Of a DNA stretch of 31,060 bases, positions 1 to 10,769 are shown in pieces. Below the pieces are notes generated by a model. It did no database searches and was not told the DNA's origin. It saw only the letters and a program-made list of their open reading frames with translations. Position 1 is the first letter of the stretch, and every line of letters starts with the position of its first letter. A program made the position numbers and the translations under genes. Origin of the DNA: Apostichopus californicus (lineage: Eukaryota; Echinodermata; Holothuroidea; Aspidochirotida; Stichopodidae); the NCBI GenBank assembly GCA_020650975.1, contig JAIPMN010003869.1, positions 6,916 to 37,975 of the forward strand, written 5' to 3'.

Positions 1-340
1 GAGGAAGAAGAACATGGTAGAAGACAAAAGAAGAAGAATTTTCTCAGTTCACCCATCAAATTTGTGCCTTTGTTTTATTCTTAGTGCCAGGATGGAACGT
101 TAAAGGGGATGTTAAAGGTCCCCACAAAATCCCATGCTCTTTACAGTAACACAGATTGTGCTGTGGATTTACAGTATAAATTCAAGATGAATGATACAAA
201 AACCCATAAAAACCAGAATTTTATTGAGCCAGGCCGGTGTACCGTTACAAATCAGTAGATTATAAATGCATGATCATGGTCACTTTAATTATATTACAGT
301 AGAAATGCATGTGGATCCCATATTGTTTTCTCCCTCAACT

Positions 341-379
341 AATAGTAATAATAATAATAATAATAATAGTAATAATAAA

Positions 380-410
<31 letters not shown>
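341..410. repeat. AAT/ATA trinucleotide microsatellite
   Basis: An imperfect (AAT)n run interrupted by 'agt', 'aaaatg' and 'atgataatga' units. It is simple-sequence DNA with no coding potential. Confidence 0.95.
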
Positions 411-2173
411 ATGAGGTGGATTTAAATATACAGTAGCACCAAATCAGAAACAAGAAGTAGCTGCCCTAGGCGCTTAACAAAACAAGTCAATCGCGATCAA
501 ATGAACAACTAAAGAAATGAGTCTTTAGGTAACTCCAAATAAGGCAGCTTTCATCATTTTAAATCCTTACATGCTGATGAGCAAGTTTGATATTTGGTGT
601 GATTAAAATTTCACAGACCTACAAGGTTTGGAAAATATTAATCATGAGATTTTTATTATGAATTGAAAACCACTGAGTTACTGTACAGTACTAGTGCTGT
701 AAGTTCATTGACATATAGTACAGGACAGTAGAATCTATAAATAGCAGTGTATGGTATATAGAAGCTAAGTATATTGCCCATGGCTCAGATATGTCGTCAG
801 GTCCCCCCAAAAACTTGTTACCTTTTTATTATTCAATCGTTTTTCATCTTTCTCGTCCCGGCAGCCTCAAGGGTTTAAAGCTGTTCTTACATCATCCAGT
901 GCTGTCATTTTGTATTACTATATAGATTCCTCACCGTGTGTCGGAAAATTAAATTGAACAGCGCTCGGCCGTCCCGGGAGCTCCCTGCTAGATTGTGATT
1001 TGTGACAAGAAAATACCTCATCATGCGCAATACGGTACACGAATATACAGGGAAAAATTTATCCATGTATTGCATAATGTGCCAAGGAAACATGACCAAA
1101 TGGCTAAATTATAAGCAAGTGTATAAATTGTATAGAAGTATTAAAATAGGTTAAGTTAAATCATAACTGTATGTCCAATATTTATAACTAAATACCTTTA
1201 AAGGCATAAAAACTGCTTTTGCAATATTTATAAACAAAACCCTGTACATACTGTAAAGTTTAAAATTCTTTTCTACAGTAGTAGTACATGAATAGTACAC
1301 TTGTTATTTTGATAGCATTAGTGAAATTTTGGGATTTACTGCACTGCTTCAATAACCTACCTATGACCTCACAATGTATCCACCCTCTCACTATGGAATT
1401 ATCTAGAATGAACTGGTAAATCGTCTTGAAATTTGAGTCCTGAGATTCACCAAAAGGTGCTTGTATGTCCATAATGTACAGTGTGTGAACATATCCAGTA
1501 AAACCAGTTGTTACCAACACATTCTTGCCCCACACATCGCTCACTATTAAACAGCATATTTGCCCTGTAGGTCATGTATACATAACTCATCCCAATGAAA
1601 TCTTCTGTTCAAGTTACTGCATAACATTAATTTATGTTTAAACTAGTAAGACATGTATATATACCTCAGCAATCCTACCTTGATGCTAGTGGTGAATGAA
1701 CATGTAGAATTATTTTGCGAAGAGAAAATGACTTCATGTTCGTTCATGTTTGCTGTTGTATATCAGGAATTATTTGTGTTACTTGCAAATTGTTTACTAA
1801 AAAGGATTGAACATAGCTGAAAAAACAAAGAGTTATAATGGTTTGTTTGTTCGGTGCTAGAGTATACTGTCTGTGCCAAAGATGAATAGGTCAGTATGTT
1901 ACATCTATTATTACATGGCAACCATGACCACGATCTCAGTTATATACATTACACTGCTGCAGTATATACTGTTCGTTCTTCAGATGACAGTTTTCAAGCT
2001 TTTTAATTTGGATGAACAGTGCTGGTGGTTTGATCACTCTTGTCACTAAAAAATACATTGAATGAAGGAATGATGGTATACCTTAATGTCACATGACCTA
2101 TACATATCTCTATATCTCTCTATAATTGAAAATCGTAATGAGTTGGAAAATCAAGAACAGTGAAAAAACTTCC

Positions 2174-2246
2174 AGCCTCCACCGGGATTCGAACCCGGGC
2201 CTCCCGCTCTGTACGCGGACACCCTAACCAACTAGGCTATGGACGC
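2174..2246 (-). tRNA. tRNA-like gene or tRNA pseudogene, anticodon position ACA
   Basis: The complementary strand folds as a 73-nt cloverleaf. The acceptor stem pairs GCGTCCA with TGGAGGC with one G-G mismatch at the third pair. The D arm contains an intact box A, 'TAGCCTAGTTGG'. The anticodon stem pairs TCCGC with GCGGG around the loop GTACAGA. The T arm, CCGGG-TTCGAAT-CCCGG, contains a perfect box B, 'GGTTCGAATCC'. A six-T Pol III terminator lies five bases past the 3' end (2163-2168). Position 33 is T and the anticodon would be ACA (Cys UGU), whereas normal eukaryotic tRNA-Cys has GCA. A purine at position 32, a T discriminator and the mismatch suggest a degenerate tRNA or the head of a tRNA-derived SINE. 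No SINE tail or target duplication was clear. Confidence 0.6.
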
Positions 2247-2640
2247 TGATTGTATGTCCAGAGGTTTGAAACCGGTAAGGAAGGTTGTAATTACACTGTA
2301 GGCGTTTGTCACCTGTATCGAACAATACTAGTTCTGTTTTGGTGACATATTTTGCCTTACTCTAGAGATCAAACATGATGCTAACCAACTCGAAATCATT
2401 TGTGATTCCTAAAGCCGGATCTCGAAAGAGATACTTTGAACATACTTTATGTTAATGAAATGGAGGTAAACGACAAAGGCAAATTAATATACACACACAG
2501 TATATAGCAGTGGAGAAGATGTTACCTCCAGCACTGCACAATCTTACACAATGTATATAATAAAATTTTAAGATTGCAGATAAGACTCAAGTTTACAAGC
2601 AATTGAGCATCTATTTCATGACAATTTTTCTATTCCTCAG

Positions 2641-2716
2641 AATATTGTTGATGGCTTTACACCTGAAGTACGAACTCTTATTGCCCAAGGGAAGGTGTAT
2701 GACAAAGCATTGCAAA
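2641..2716 (+). CDS. BAIAP2: BAIAP2-like exon A (IMD helix 1 region)
   Basis: This 76-nt exon follows the acceptor 'ttcctcag' and ends at the donor 'gtgagt'. It starts in phase 0 and encodes 25 residues plus one base of the next codon. 'RTLIAQGKVYDKALQ' matches human BAIAP2 'RNFIAMGKNYEKALA', and the preceding 'DGFTPEV' matches 'EQFNPSL'. The phase-1 end pairs with the two leading bases of the exon at 14638, giving Ser. In human BAIAP2 the corresponding exon follows a short first exon that carries the start Met and about 18 residues. No convincing equivalent is visible upstream, so translation probably begins outside the window. Confidence 0.85.
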
Positions 2717-3420
2717 GTGAGTACTGGAAGTTTATTACTTGTAATTGATAAAACCAGCCTCCTTCAGTCATCTTGTAATTTTATCAATGTTAACCTCAAG
2801 TTTGCAATAATTTTGTTTTCACTAATAGATCTAAGTCAGTGTTGACAGTTACATACTGAATTGCATGATATTATTTGTAGTGAAATTACTTATAAGCTGA
2901 ATATTTTAGTCTTGAAATTTTGGTAAGTATATATATAAGGTTGAGACTAGTTGAGACATATACATATATATGTTAATCAAGCTTTTACTTTTGTTTCCAT
3001 CACACCAATATACAGAAACTGACCAAGTGGGTGAACTGTGAAATATTTAGTTATTTCCTCCTGTGGAGGCTTTAACATGTTATATAATCAAAATGAGTGA
3101 CAAAACAGTTGGCTAATCCATCTTAAAAGTGTCTCATGAAAAGGCTTGAACTTTGACCTCATTCATTCTGGTACACACATTTGTAGATGTATACACACTA
3201 TAGGGTAGTAGATTAGTAGTGTTGCTGCCATACTGGATGTCATGTACAGTACTTCCTGGATGCTAAGGGTATTTAGTACATCATTGTTCAAAAGATTAAT
3301 TTTTTTCTACCAGGAAGGAGTAACCTCTGCCTGGCATGGTATGACACACAATACTAAACAAAACGTAACTAATGCAAGGCAGGATCGTCAAATTCCTATA
3401 CATGAATGGGTGACATCCCT

Positions 3421-3806
3421 ATGTTCAGACGTCTCGATGTTCCGATATTTTTTTGGACTCTTTATTGGACAATTTTTTTTTGACCAAAATTTTTTCGGAC
3501 CCAATTTTTTTGGGGGAACTCAATATTTTTGGACCCCCATTTTTCGGACCAAATATTTTTGGACCAACATTTGTTCTGACCTGGTTTGTTTGGGACTCAA
3601 TTTTTTTGACGCACCAAATTTTTTTCATGAAAAAAAAAGAAAAAAAAGGGCCCAAAGTTTGTTATGACCCAAATAGTGCTTGTCTGAAAAAATTTTGGTC
3701 ATAAAACATTTTGGTCCAAAAAAATTAGAGTCCAAAAAAGTTGTCGGAACATAGAGACGTCTGAACATAGAAACGTCGGAACATAGAGACGTCGGAACAT
3801 AGATAT
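3421..3806. repeat. Foldback element with T-rich arms and 16-bp tandem repeats
   Basis: The left edge (3421-3446) is an inverted copy of the 16-bp units at the right edge, allowing one mismatch. Both edges then continue inward with matching motifs ('ttttttggactct', 'ttggac', 'tgaccaaaattttttc'), so the whole segment can fold on itself. The interior is a run of loosely periodic T-tracts followed by 'GGACC' or 'GACC'. The long open frames on both strands here (3242-3667 +, 3453-3704 +, 3425-3655 -) come from this low-complexity pattern and are not genes. Confidence 0.75.
3743..3806. repeat. Four tandem 16-bp repeats
   Basis: Four contiguous units of 'gtcggaacatagagac' (the second reads 'gtctgaacatagaaac', the last ends 'gatat'). 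They form the right edge of the foldback element, and a reverse-complement pair of units sits at its left edge. Confidence 0.9.
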
Positions 3807-4499
3807 GATAAGGGTGGGGGTGGCCGGAGTGGATTGTGAGAGAGGGTTGGGGAGAGCTAGGTGGTCGTATCAGATTTGTCGGTATTTATAAGTACTTTCA
3901 CAGGGGTGGATTGGACTACAGGTTCAGGTGTCGAAGAAAGCATTCGTCGTAATGGTTGTAAAAGGTCTTCTAGGTCCTAGTTTTGCTCAGAGGCACCAAA
4001 TCCACTGCTTGTTTCAAGGCCCCAACATCACCGATTGGATTACTGAGGCAGGAGTAATTTAAGCCCAACTCTTCCTTGCATGCATGTATACAAAGTATTA
4101 AAAATGATTGAGGCTTTTGAGCATTGATGTCAACCTCTTGAGATAATTATTAAATGAGCATTTATTACCTTACTGTATTTCACATCAGTTGAAAGAAGTA
4201 AAGAAACAAAACATATTTTGTTTTGCTGTCATTATAATAGAAGTTCTGCCAATAACAACAAATTTTCAACATATGTATGGTCTATAATTGTTGTACCAAA
4301 ATATGCAAATGGAATAGATTTCCAAAAGGAAAGTTCTGGTAAATAACCATTTCTTTTATTGAGCTATATGTATTGAATTGTGAAAATGTGCTTATTTACT
4401 GCACAAGGTCTGGGAAGGTGATACATATGAAAAAAGGAAATTTACTACAAATGTATCCTGCAAATTAGACAAGAAATAATGATAATTATATTCATGTCA

Positions 4500-4605
4500 G
4501 ATTATTTCAAAAGTTTTCAAAATGTTAAAAGCTTGATTGTAATCCTTATGTTTTTTTTCTGTTTTCTGAAATGGACAATAAAGTTTCTATAAAGTTTCTA
4601 TCTTA
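4500..4605 (+). other. Possible 3' end of a retroelement or transcript (AATAAA with repeated AAAGTTTCTAT)
   Basis: An eight-T run is followed by 'gaaatggacaataaagtttc' and then a second 'ataaagtttctatc'. Non-LTR elements of marine invertebrates often end in a short array of this kind, with a built-in AATAAA signal. No coding remnant was recognised upstream, so this is only a suggestion. Confidence 0.3.
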
Positions 4606-5129
4606 TTGCCACGGTTACATATTCTGTAGTAATGTCTGGTACTAGTGTATATCTGCCTCTTCGTTTTCAGTGCATTGAAATTGTTATGAAATTCCATCAT
4701 TTTTGTTTTGTTTCAATATCTGAAGGTCTCAACCCTTTCCTTTTGGTTCCAAATAAACCGTGATATTTGATCTGATTTCCCCAAGTAACATCTTACCTTC
4801 CACAGAATTTTGTTTAGTTACGTGGTCCTTCTGCAGGAAGCAACCAACTTTGATTTCTTGGTTGTAGGCCAAAGATCACAGGTGAAATGTTATTGATCTG
4901 TATTGTACATCCTTGTGAATCACAATTATACATCCTGTATATACTTTACTGAGTAAGGGGAGGGCAAGGGTTTAAACAAACTTTACAGTCCTTGTGTGTC
5001 AAGATAAATATGTGTTGGGTACTAAAGTTATGTTGCAAATTATAATTTGGCATTTTATGGAGCATTGTTTTGGTGACCATTCCCCCCTCATAATACTGCA
5101 TGCTATGTTCTGTCATTGTACATTGAATG

Positions 5130-5168
5130 CCCCCCCCCCCCCCCAAAAAAAAAGAAAGAAAGAAAAAA
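5130..5168. repeat. Poly-C/poly-A/GAAA tract
   Basis: Fifteen C are followed by nine A and then (GAAA)n. The proline- and lysine-rich reading frames through it are artefacts of simple sequence. Confidence 0.95.
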
Positions 5169-5611
5169 GGGTTTCATATTGTCAGTTTGTATTATCAGTT
5201 CGTATTGTCACCGCGCACAGTTTTAGGAAATGTCCCAGTTTTTAGGAAGTTTCCCATCATCGAACAGTATGTGTATGTGATTGTCATGTTAAGGAATAAG
5301 GCATCATAAGTTTCTGTGTTTCAATATACAGGTAGGGTTTGTTGAAACTTGGGTCTTTGTTGGCCAAACAGATAGAAGGCTTAGTTTCTCAAAAAACTAG
5401 CTGAGGTGTGAAATTATTTTAGTTGGGTTCTTGGACCAAGCTGACCTGGTTTATTGGTAGCAGCTGCTAATTGGTTTGTTTAAGTGAAGCTTCAATAGTA
5501 GAAGTCCTTCTATTTGTTTAGGCAAAGGAGAAATTCACAGACTGTCTGAGAATGACTGGATTACATAACAGCGCATATTTATTACCAATGCAGATCTGGG
5601 TAAACCAATGT

Positions 5612-6022
5612 CATACAACTCCACTCTTAAGAAAAGGAACTTCACTGGCGACCTATAATTAGCGACAGAATTAAATTTAAACTACTCCTACTAACTTTCC
5701 ATGCTCATCATATGGAAAGGCCTGTATATATGTCTATTACTCTCTCCCCATGCTCCTGTCCCATTGTCTTCCTTCCTCTGCCAAGGTCTACCTTTCTCCC
5801 CCAATCCACGATTAAAAAACATACGGGTACCGATTTTTGGCCTTCTCTGCTCCTTATTTGTGGAACCAGCTACCAGACCCTATTAGATTTTGTACTTAAC
5901 GTTCTTCATTTAAGAATTAACCTAAAGACTCATGTCTTGTTCATTTAATTGCGATTGACTTGTTTCGTCAAGCACCTAGAGCCGCTCCTTCTTGTTTCTG
6001 ATTTTGGTGTTATATAAATCCA
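5612..6022 (+). mobile_element. CR1/L2-like non-LTR retrotransposon 3' end, degenerate
   Basis: Conceptual translation shows the usual C-terminal tail of CR1/L2-type reverse transcriptase ORFs, broken by frameshifts: 'HTTPLLRKG', then 'LHWRPIISDRIKFKLLLLTF', later 'FLAFSAPYLWNQLPDPIRF', and a final 'LKTHVLF'-type ending. The family hallmarks are the 'LHWLPI..RI.FK.LLL' block, the 'AP.LWN.LP' block and the 'FK..LKT.LF' end. The 3' tail, ending 'gttatataaatcc', resembles the short 3' terminus of L2/CR1 elements. It is a 5'-truncated, dead copy of about 410 bp. A hAT-type element lies immediately downstream. Confidence 0.75.
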
Positions 6023-6030
6023 CTGTATTG

Positions 6031-6423
6031 CAGTGGCGGAGCTAGGGGTATTGGTCAGGGGGGGCGAGAATAGTTTGTAGGGGCGCTTTCGACACTATCT
6101 AAGCGGAGCGCCACCATTGGTTGGCGCGGAGCGTACAGAAATTTTTTGAGTAAAGATACACTCTAGATCGCCGGAAATGACCCTTTCCGGGCCTTGCTAA
6201 TTTGCAGATAAACGAAGAATAAATAGGTATTATCGCCATTTTGTCAGAAAATTACACCAACAAAATGTGACAAATGTCAATAGGGAGATGAGAGCGCAAT
6301 AAAAAAGTCAATAATCGCAAATAAGTAAAAAGTGGTAAAAAGCTGAAAAGGGCGCCAGCAGTCCATTTGAGTCCGTCAGGGGGGGCATCCGCCCCCCCTG
6401 ACTGTATGGACGCTCCGCTACTG
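6031..6423. mobile_element. hAT-type nonautonomous DNA transposon (MITE), 393 bp
   Basis: Terminal inverted repeats are CAGTGGCGGAGC on the left and, read on the other strand, CAGTAGCGGAGC on the right (11 of 12 identical). The element is flanked by a perfect 8-bp direct repeat, 'ctgtattg', at 6023-6030 and 6424-6431. An 8-bp target duplication and CAGNG-type ends are the hallmark of the hAT superfamily. The inside is more GC-rich than the surroundings, contains G- and C-runs near both ends, and encodes no transposase. Confidence 0.88.
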
Positions 6424-7281
6424 CTGTATTGTTATTATGTCCCAAGTCTATGTAGGTAAATTAATTGTTAGACTTGTCATTTAGAAGACAAAGTTTTAAT
6501 ACAAATACAATGATATTATTTAGACGTATTTTCTTCAATTTTTTTAGTTTCTTCCACTTTAATGGAAATAAACTGGAAGAAAGCTCATTCTTCCTGTTTG
6601 ATAAACCATACTTCCTTCCACTGTCAAAGAAAATTGCGAACTCCGACTTTCACATAGCATCTTAGATTCAGACATAGAATCAGAATAATCACTAAGTTTT
6701 ATTTGTTTCTCAGGAACCATGTGGTATATTTTTCCTGGGAAGTAACATGTTTCCTGAATCCTACTGGTGTACACTGCTTTGTGGTTGTAACAGAAGCTGG
6801 AAATAGTGTCCCCATTTCTGGAAGAAACCTGTACAGGAATATTGGTTTTTTTCACAGGTCATTGACTGTAAACAGTCCATATGCTACAGTACTGTTTGGT
6901 AGTCAAAAGTGACAGTACCTTTGTTGAAGATCTGACTTCAGCAATCCTCCCTTTATTCCTGTTATTTAATTGCATGGGGAAGTGACTAAAAGTGATGGTT
7001 GCACGGTATCCAACTTTTACCATAACCCATCCTCATATTTTAATTAAAATATTGCCAACTATGACGAAGGGTATTAACCCAGTATGGTCACCGATCAACT
7101 TTAGTAGAATTACCTTATTTCTATTATTGGTATTTATGTTGCACAACACAATTGCTGTTGTAAGTCAAATTTGAATGTGAGGTATCTTTGCACAATTTAG
7201 TGGCTGTAATTACAAATGGATAAACTCATAATTGCTTGCTTTCATGTATAAATGCTCTCTTGAAATTGGATTAGCAGTTAT

Positions 7282-7445
7282 ACAAATAATGAATGGTTAT
7301 GAGTGCAATAGTGCAAATATTTCATGAGTTGAAAGATGGAATGTTCCATTCAACGAGGCGCAGCCGAATTGAATGGAACAAATTACATCTTTCAACGAAT
7401 GAAATATTTGCACTATTGCACGAATGGAAACCATTCATTATTTGT
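7282..7445. mobile_element. Near-palindromic foldback (hairpin) element
   Basis: The left arm (7282-7353) and right arm (7369-7445) are inverted copies of each other with few mismatches. Shared blocks are 'acaaataatgaatggtt', 'gtgcaatagtgcaaatattt', 'gttgaaagatg' and 'ttccattcaa', and the loop is 'cgaggcgcagccga'. The transcript would form a hairpin of about 70 bp. A second, smaller inverted pair of 'tacaacacct' type (7445-7459 with 7659-7674) suggests that it is part of a larger element. It does not encode a protein. Confidence 0.82.
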
Positions 7446-7939
7446 TTTATACAACACCTTCAAATTTGGATATAATTGGATGTAAAATGCACTCTTGCAA
7501 CAGATTGTTTTGAACAGACAGGTTTCTCTGCTCTCTTACCATTGAAAAAAGTGCTATCAAAAAAGTATAACACATGGTTCTATTTCATAGAGTGCAATAG
7601 AGCAGATTTTGCATGCAATCGACGAGCAATTGACCAATCAAATGGCCGGAATATAATTAGGTGTTGTATAATACAGGATGGTACAGGAGGTTTCACATTA
7701 ACACTACTGTACTGTAAAGTCAGTGCAGTACTTATCTAATGAAGTGTTGTAAGTACTTGTCAAATATGAGGTAAAAGTATAGACATATGAAAGTCACAAT
7801 TTGGGAAATTTATATTATGCAGTTCTACGCAATCATATCGCAGGCTGTTAGGATATGGATATATGGATGCATTCTCCTTTGAAAGTAGGATTAAAATACA
7901 TACAAGAGGGAAATCCATGAAGTTACAGATCTCATCTCC

Positions 7940-8310
7940 TCTGCACAATTTAGGCCAATTTGACTTCTGACCTACATTGACCTTTGACATCGATCCTTAA
8001 CAACCACATAAGAATATTTTCAGATGTCTCATTCTGTACATATCTTTTGGTTTAATGACTTTTGCCAACATACTGACAAGCAAAAATTGGCAAAACCCAA
8101 TTTTTAGGTTTCTTGACCTATAACCTCTGACCTTTGACCAATGACATCAACAATCACTCCGCCACGAGTTTACATGGTGAGGCACCTATCCACCAAGTTT
8201 GAAGTTGATTAGATTTACGCGCTAGGAGGAGGAGTTTGCGACACACTTCTTTGCTCACTTACACACGTATGCACTCACTCACTCACAGACACACATCCTC
8301 AACATTTCTG
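7940..8310. repeat. Probable interspersed repeat with TGACCT motifs, hairpin and CACT/ACAC tail
   Basis: The segment contains repeated 'tgacctttgac' and 'tgacctctgac'-like words and a perfect 9-bp stem (aaaaattgg / ccaattttt, 8082-8105). It then has 'caccaagtttgaagttgatt' and a 'cactcactcactcac-agacacacac' simple-sequence end. Similar '...ccaagtttgaagttgat...' segments ending in CA-rich runs are widespread in marine invertebrate genomes. That point is from memory and unverified. Confidence 0.45.
8128..8139. promoter_or_regulatory. Perfect DR1 nuclear-receptor motif (TGACCTTTGACC)
   Basis: The complement reads GGTCAAAGGTCA, two direct half-sites spaced by one base. This is the classical DR1 bound by HNF4, COUP-TF or RXR heterodimers. 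A near copy, TGACCTTTGACA, lies at 7978-7989. Both lie inside a likely dispersed repeat, so they may be chance components of it. Function is untested. Confidence 0.3.
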
Positions 8311-8899
8311 TTGTGGGGTGAAGTACAATATCTCATCTTACTATACGCCAACCTTACACATGATAGAGAGATGAGATAACATAAACACTGAACCATTGAC
8401 TATGACTACAGTATATATAGTGCTGTTGGCCCTGAACTGTAGTGTTAAACTGAGTTCACCCTTTCTTGTACTTTCATGCTTTGACAAAGGAGATTAAACA
8501 ATCGCTGCCAAGATATTATACAGCTGTGGAAAATGTTTGACAAAGCAATAGATATAATAATTGTAGTTATGGAGAGAGTTCTTAAAATCTGATAGTTCAT
8601 AAATGTTGTCCCTGAAATTTACAGGCCGTTGGTTGAACTGTTTCTTTGTTTGATGACACTTGCCCCATTTGAACTTCTCAAATGGCAAATGTTTGAATAT
8701 ATCTGAACTATTGCGTAGGCTGTTAGTCTCTCCAACAATCACTTTAGGATGTAATCACACCAAGGTATTACTGTTGAGCTTCCTTATCATAAGGACATTT
8801 CCTGCTACAAAAATGCAATGGATCTTTTCCCAAGCTTTTGATACATTGGGTGAAAGGGCATCAGTATTGTTCTCCAAATTTATCTTGCTGGTAACATCT

Positions 8900-8911
8900 C
8901 CCCCCCCCCCC
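8900..8911. repeat. Poly-C tract (12 C)
   Basis: Homopolymer run followed by 'tccctcc'. It is prone to slippage and sequencing-length error. Confidence 0.9.
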
Positions 8912-9536
8912 TCCCTCCAAACAGAATATTTTTTTGGCAGGTTGTATGAATGAATACCCTTAAAGGTATTGCCCACAAATTTAGCATGATAAAAATTGCT
9001 AACTAGTTTTCGAAACTATTTTTCAGTATCAAAAATTCCATTTTGAATGTGAATTTCACTCTAAATTAATGGTCATCAATACTGAATGACTCTTAATTTC
9101 TGTACTGTATATATGCCAGTAAGTAATGCCAGAAAGTAATGGTCACTCAAATGAATTCAAACTTCAGGGAGGATTTTGCTTCCAAAATCACTGAATTTTC
9201 AATCACTGATCGAGACATCTTTAATTGCATAAATGCCTCCAGCATATCAGGGGATAATTTAAGAAACATTTATGAAAATACTTTTGAAAAACAATTCGTC
9301 ATGCTAATATTTTGGTAGCAACGATGATGAAGTTTTAATAACTTAGGGTTAAATGCATGGTTTAATGCTTAGTGAATGTCTGTAATATAGGTTAGAGCCT
9401 ACACAGGATATATATTCATACGAACGAATGATTTAGGTAGGGACTTGAACCATTAAAGAAGGGTCAGAGACTAATCAAGGATTTTTATAAAGAATGGCTG
9501 TTGCCCTGATGTCAGTGAGGCCTCTCCTAATGTATA

Positions 9537-9632
9537 GTAGGGGAGTTTGGGGAATTCCTCCAAAAACAAAACATTTAGATGTCAGTAGGGGAGGTTGGGA
9601 GTTCTCTCCAAAAAACAAAACATTACATGTCA
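9537..9632. repeat. Two-copy 48-bp tandem repeat
   Basis: Copies at 9537-9584 and 9585-9632 share 'gtaggggag(t/g)ttgggg', 'cctcc/ctcc' plus 'aaaaacaaaacatt', and 'atgtca', with a handful of substitutions. Confidence 0.9.
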
Positions 9633-9738
9633 ATGGTGCAATTCTGATGCAAGCTTAGAGTACCGTATAAATGAGGAGATAGATATAAATAGCCCAGAAA
9701 AGCAAGATTGTGCATTGGGTGAGGTTGATACAGAGGGT

Positions 9739-9751
9739 GGGGGGGGGGGGG
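9739..9751. repeat. Poly-G tract (13 G)
   Basis: Homopolymer run following 'cagagggt'. Length is likely variable. Confidence 0.9.
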
Positions 9752-9942
9752 ATGTACACCTGTAGTAGAGGTCTGATTGCAAAGAATTCCCCATCTGAAT
9801 CATTTCCCCTGACTGATGAATGGCGGTTGGGAAGCCACACCCCCCTCCCTCCCCTTAGGCGCACACCACTGGTAGATCCATGTTAATACTGAAGGCAAGA
9901 GAGGGACCATAAATTGCCTCTTTATTTTCTCCTTTCTTCTCT

Positions 9943-10425
9943 ATAAGGTTGCAGGTACTGTTTTGTATAGCTGATGGAAGCATCATACAGTAGTGTCCTG
10001 ATCTCCCTATCATACCATAGCTAGCCCACACTACTGTAAGGTTGCAGGTACAGTACTGTACTATACAGCTGATGGAAGTATCATAGTGTCCTAATCTCCC
10101 TATCATCCCATAGCCAGCTCACACTAATGTAAGGTTGCAGATACAGTACTGTACTATACAGCTGATGGAAGTATCATAGTGTCCTAATCTCCCTATCATC
10201 CCATAGCCAGCTCACACTAATGTAAGGTTGCAGATACAGTACTCAGCAGCTGATGGAATTATCATAGTGTCCTAATCGCCCTATTATCCTTTAGCTAGCT
10301 CACACTACTGTAAGGTTGCAGGTACAGTACTGTCCTGAACAGCTGATGGAAGCATCATAGTGTCCTATTTACCCTATCACCCTATCATCCCATAGCTAGC
10401 CCACACTACTGTACTCTAGCTCACA
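9943..10425. repeat. 93-bp minisatellite, five copies
   Basis: Units begin with 'gtaaggttgcag' near 9943, 10036, 10129, 10222 and 10310, so the period is 93 bp for the first three intervals and 88 for the last. Each unit contains 'cagctgatggaa', 'tatcatagtgtcctaatc', 'ccctatcat' and 'ctagctcacacta'. Units 2 to 4 are the most alike; the last has an internal 'ccctatcaccctatcatccc' duplication. A small - strand open frame (9855-10106) is a by-product. Confidence 0.95.
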
Positions 10426-10769
10426 CTATCCCTTTATTGACTCACATACGATGCAATGTCATATTTTTTTTTCCACATATTTATTTAGTTTCATTAGTTG
10501 ATTCAACAATTCACCCACTACACTATCCTGTTATTTTAAATCTGACAGTATTTAGTTAAATATCCTTTCGTCTTTACCTGTTTGTACTCGTTTGATCTCA
10601 CCCAGTTCCGAGAGTCAAGGCCGACCAATCAGCAGGAGCTGAAACAGAACTGATTTAATTATACGGTTCTTCCCTGTAACACAAGGAATGGGAAACAAAT
10701 TGTTAACAAGGATCTTGAAGTTGATAAATTTATCCTGGCAGTGTTTCAATCAAGATGTGATGCTAAAAC

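Larger units (their letters stand above)
1..2640. other. Upstream sequence, first intron or 5' flank
   Basis: No coding exon could be supported. The stretch is AT-rich and holds an AAT microsatellite near its start and a tRNA-like gene near its end. A few open frames under 100 codons show no recognisable motif and have no splice-site support. An exon carrying the start Met of the BAIAP2-like protein was looked for and not found. Confidence 0.5.

Noticed and set aside
1..60. Purine-rich start with an ATG (gaggaagaagaacatgg) considered as the missing first exon.
   Set aside because: The frame does not resemble the BAIAP2 N terminus and no phase-0 donor follows at the right place.
3242..3667. 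141-codon open frame rich in Phe, Gly and Asn, with two overlapping frames.
   Set aside because: It consists of T-tracts and GGACC repeats in a foldback element; frames on both strands are open for compositional reasons.
5701..5948. Two overlapping + strand frames of 61 and 78 codons read as small proteins.
   Set aside because: They are pieces of a frameshifted CR1/L2-like reverse transcriptase tail.
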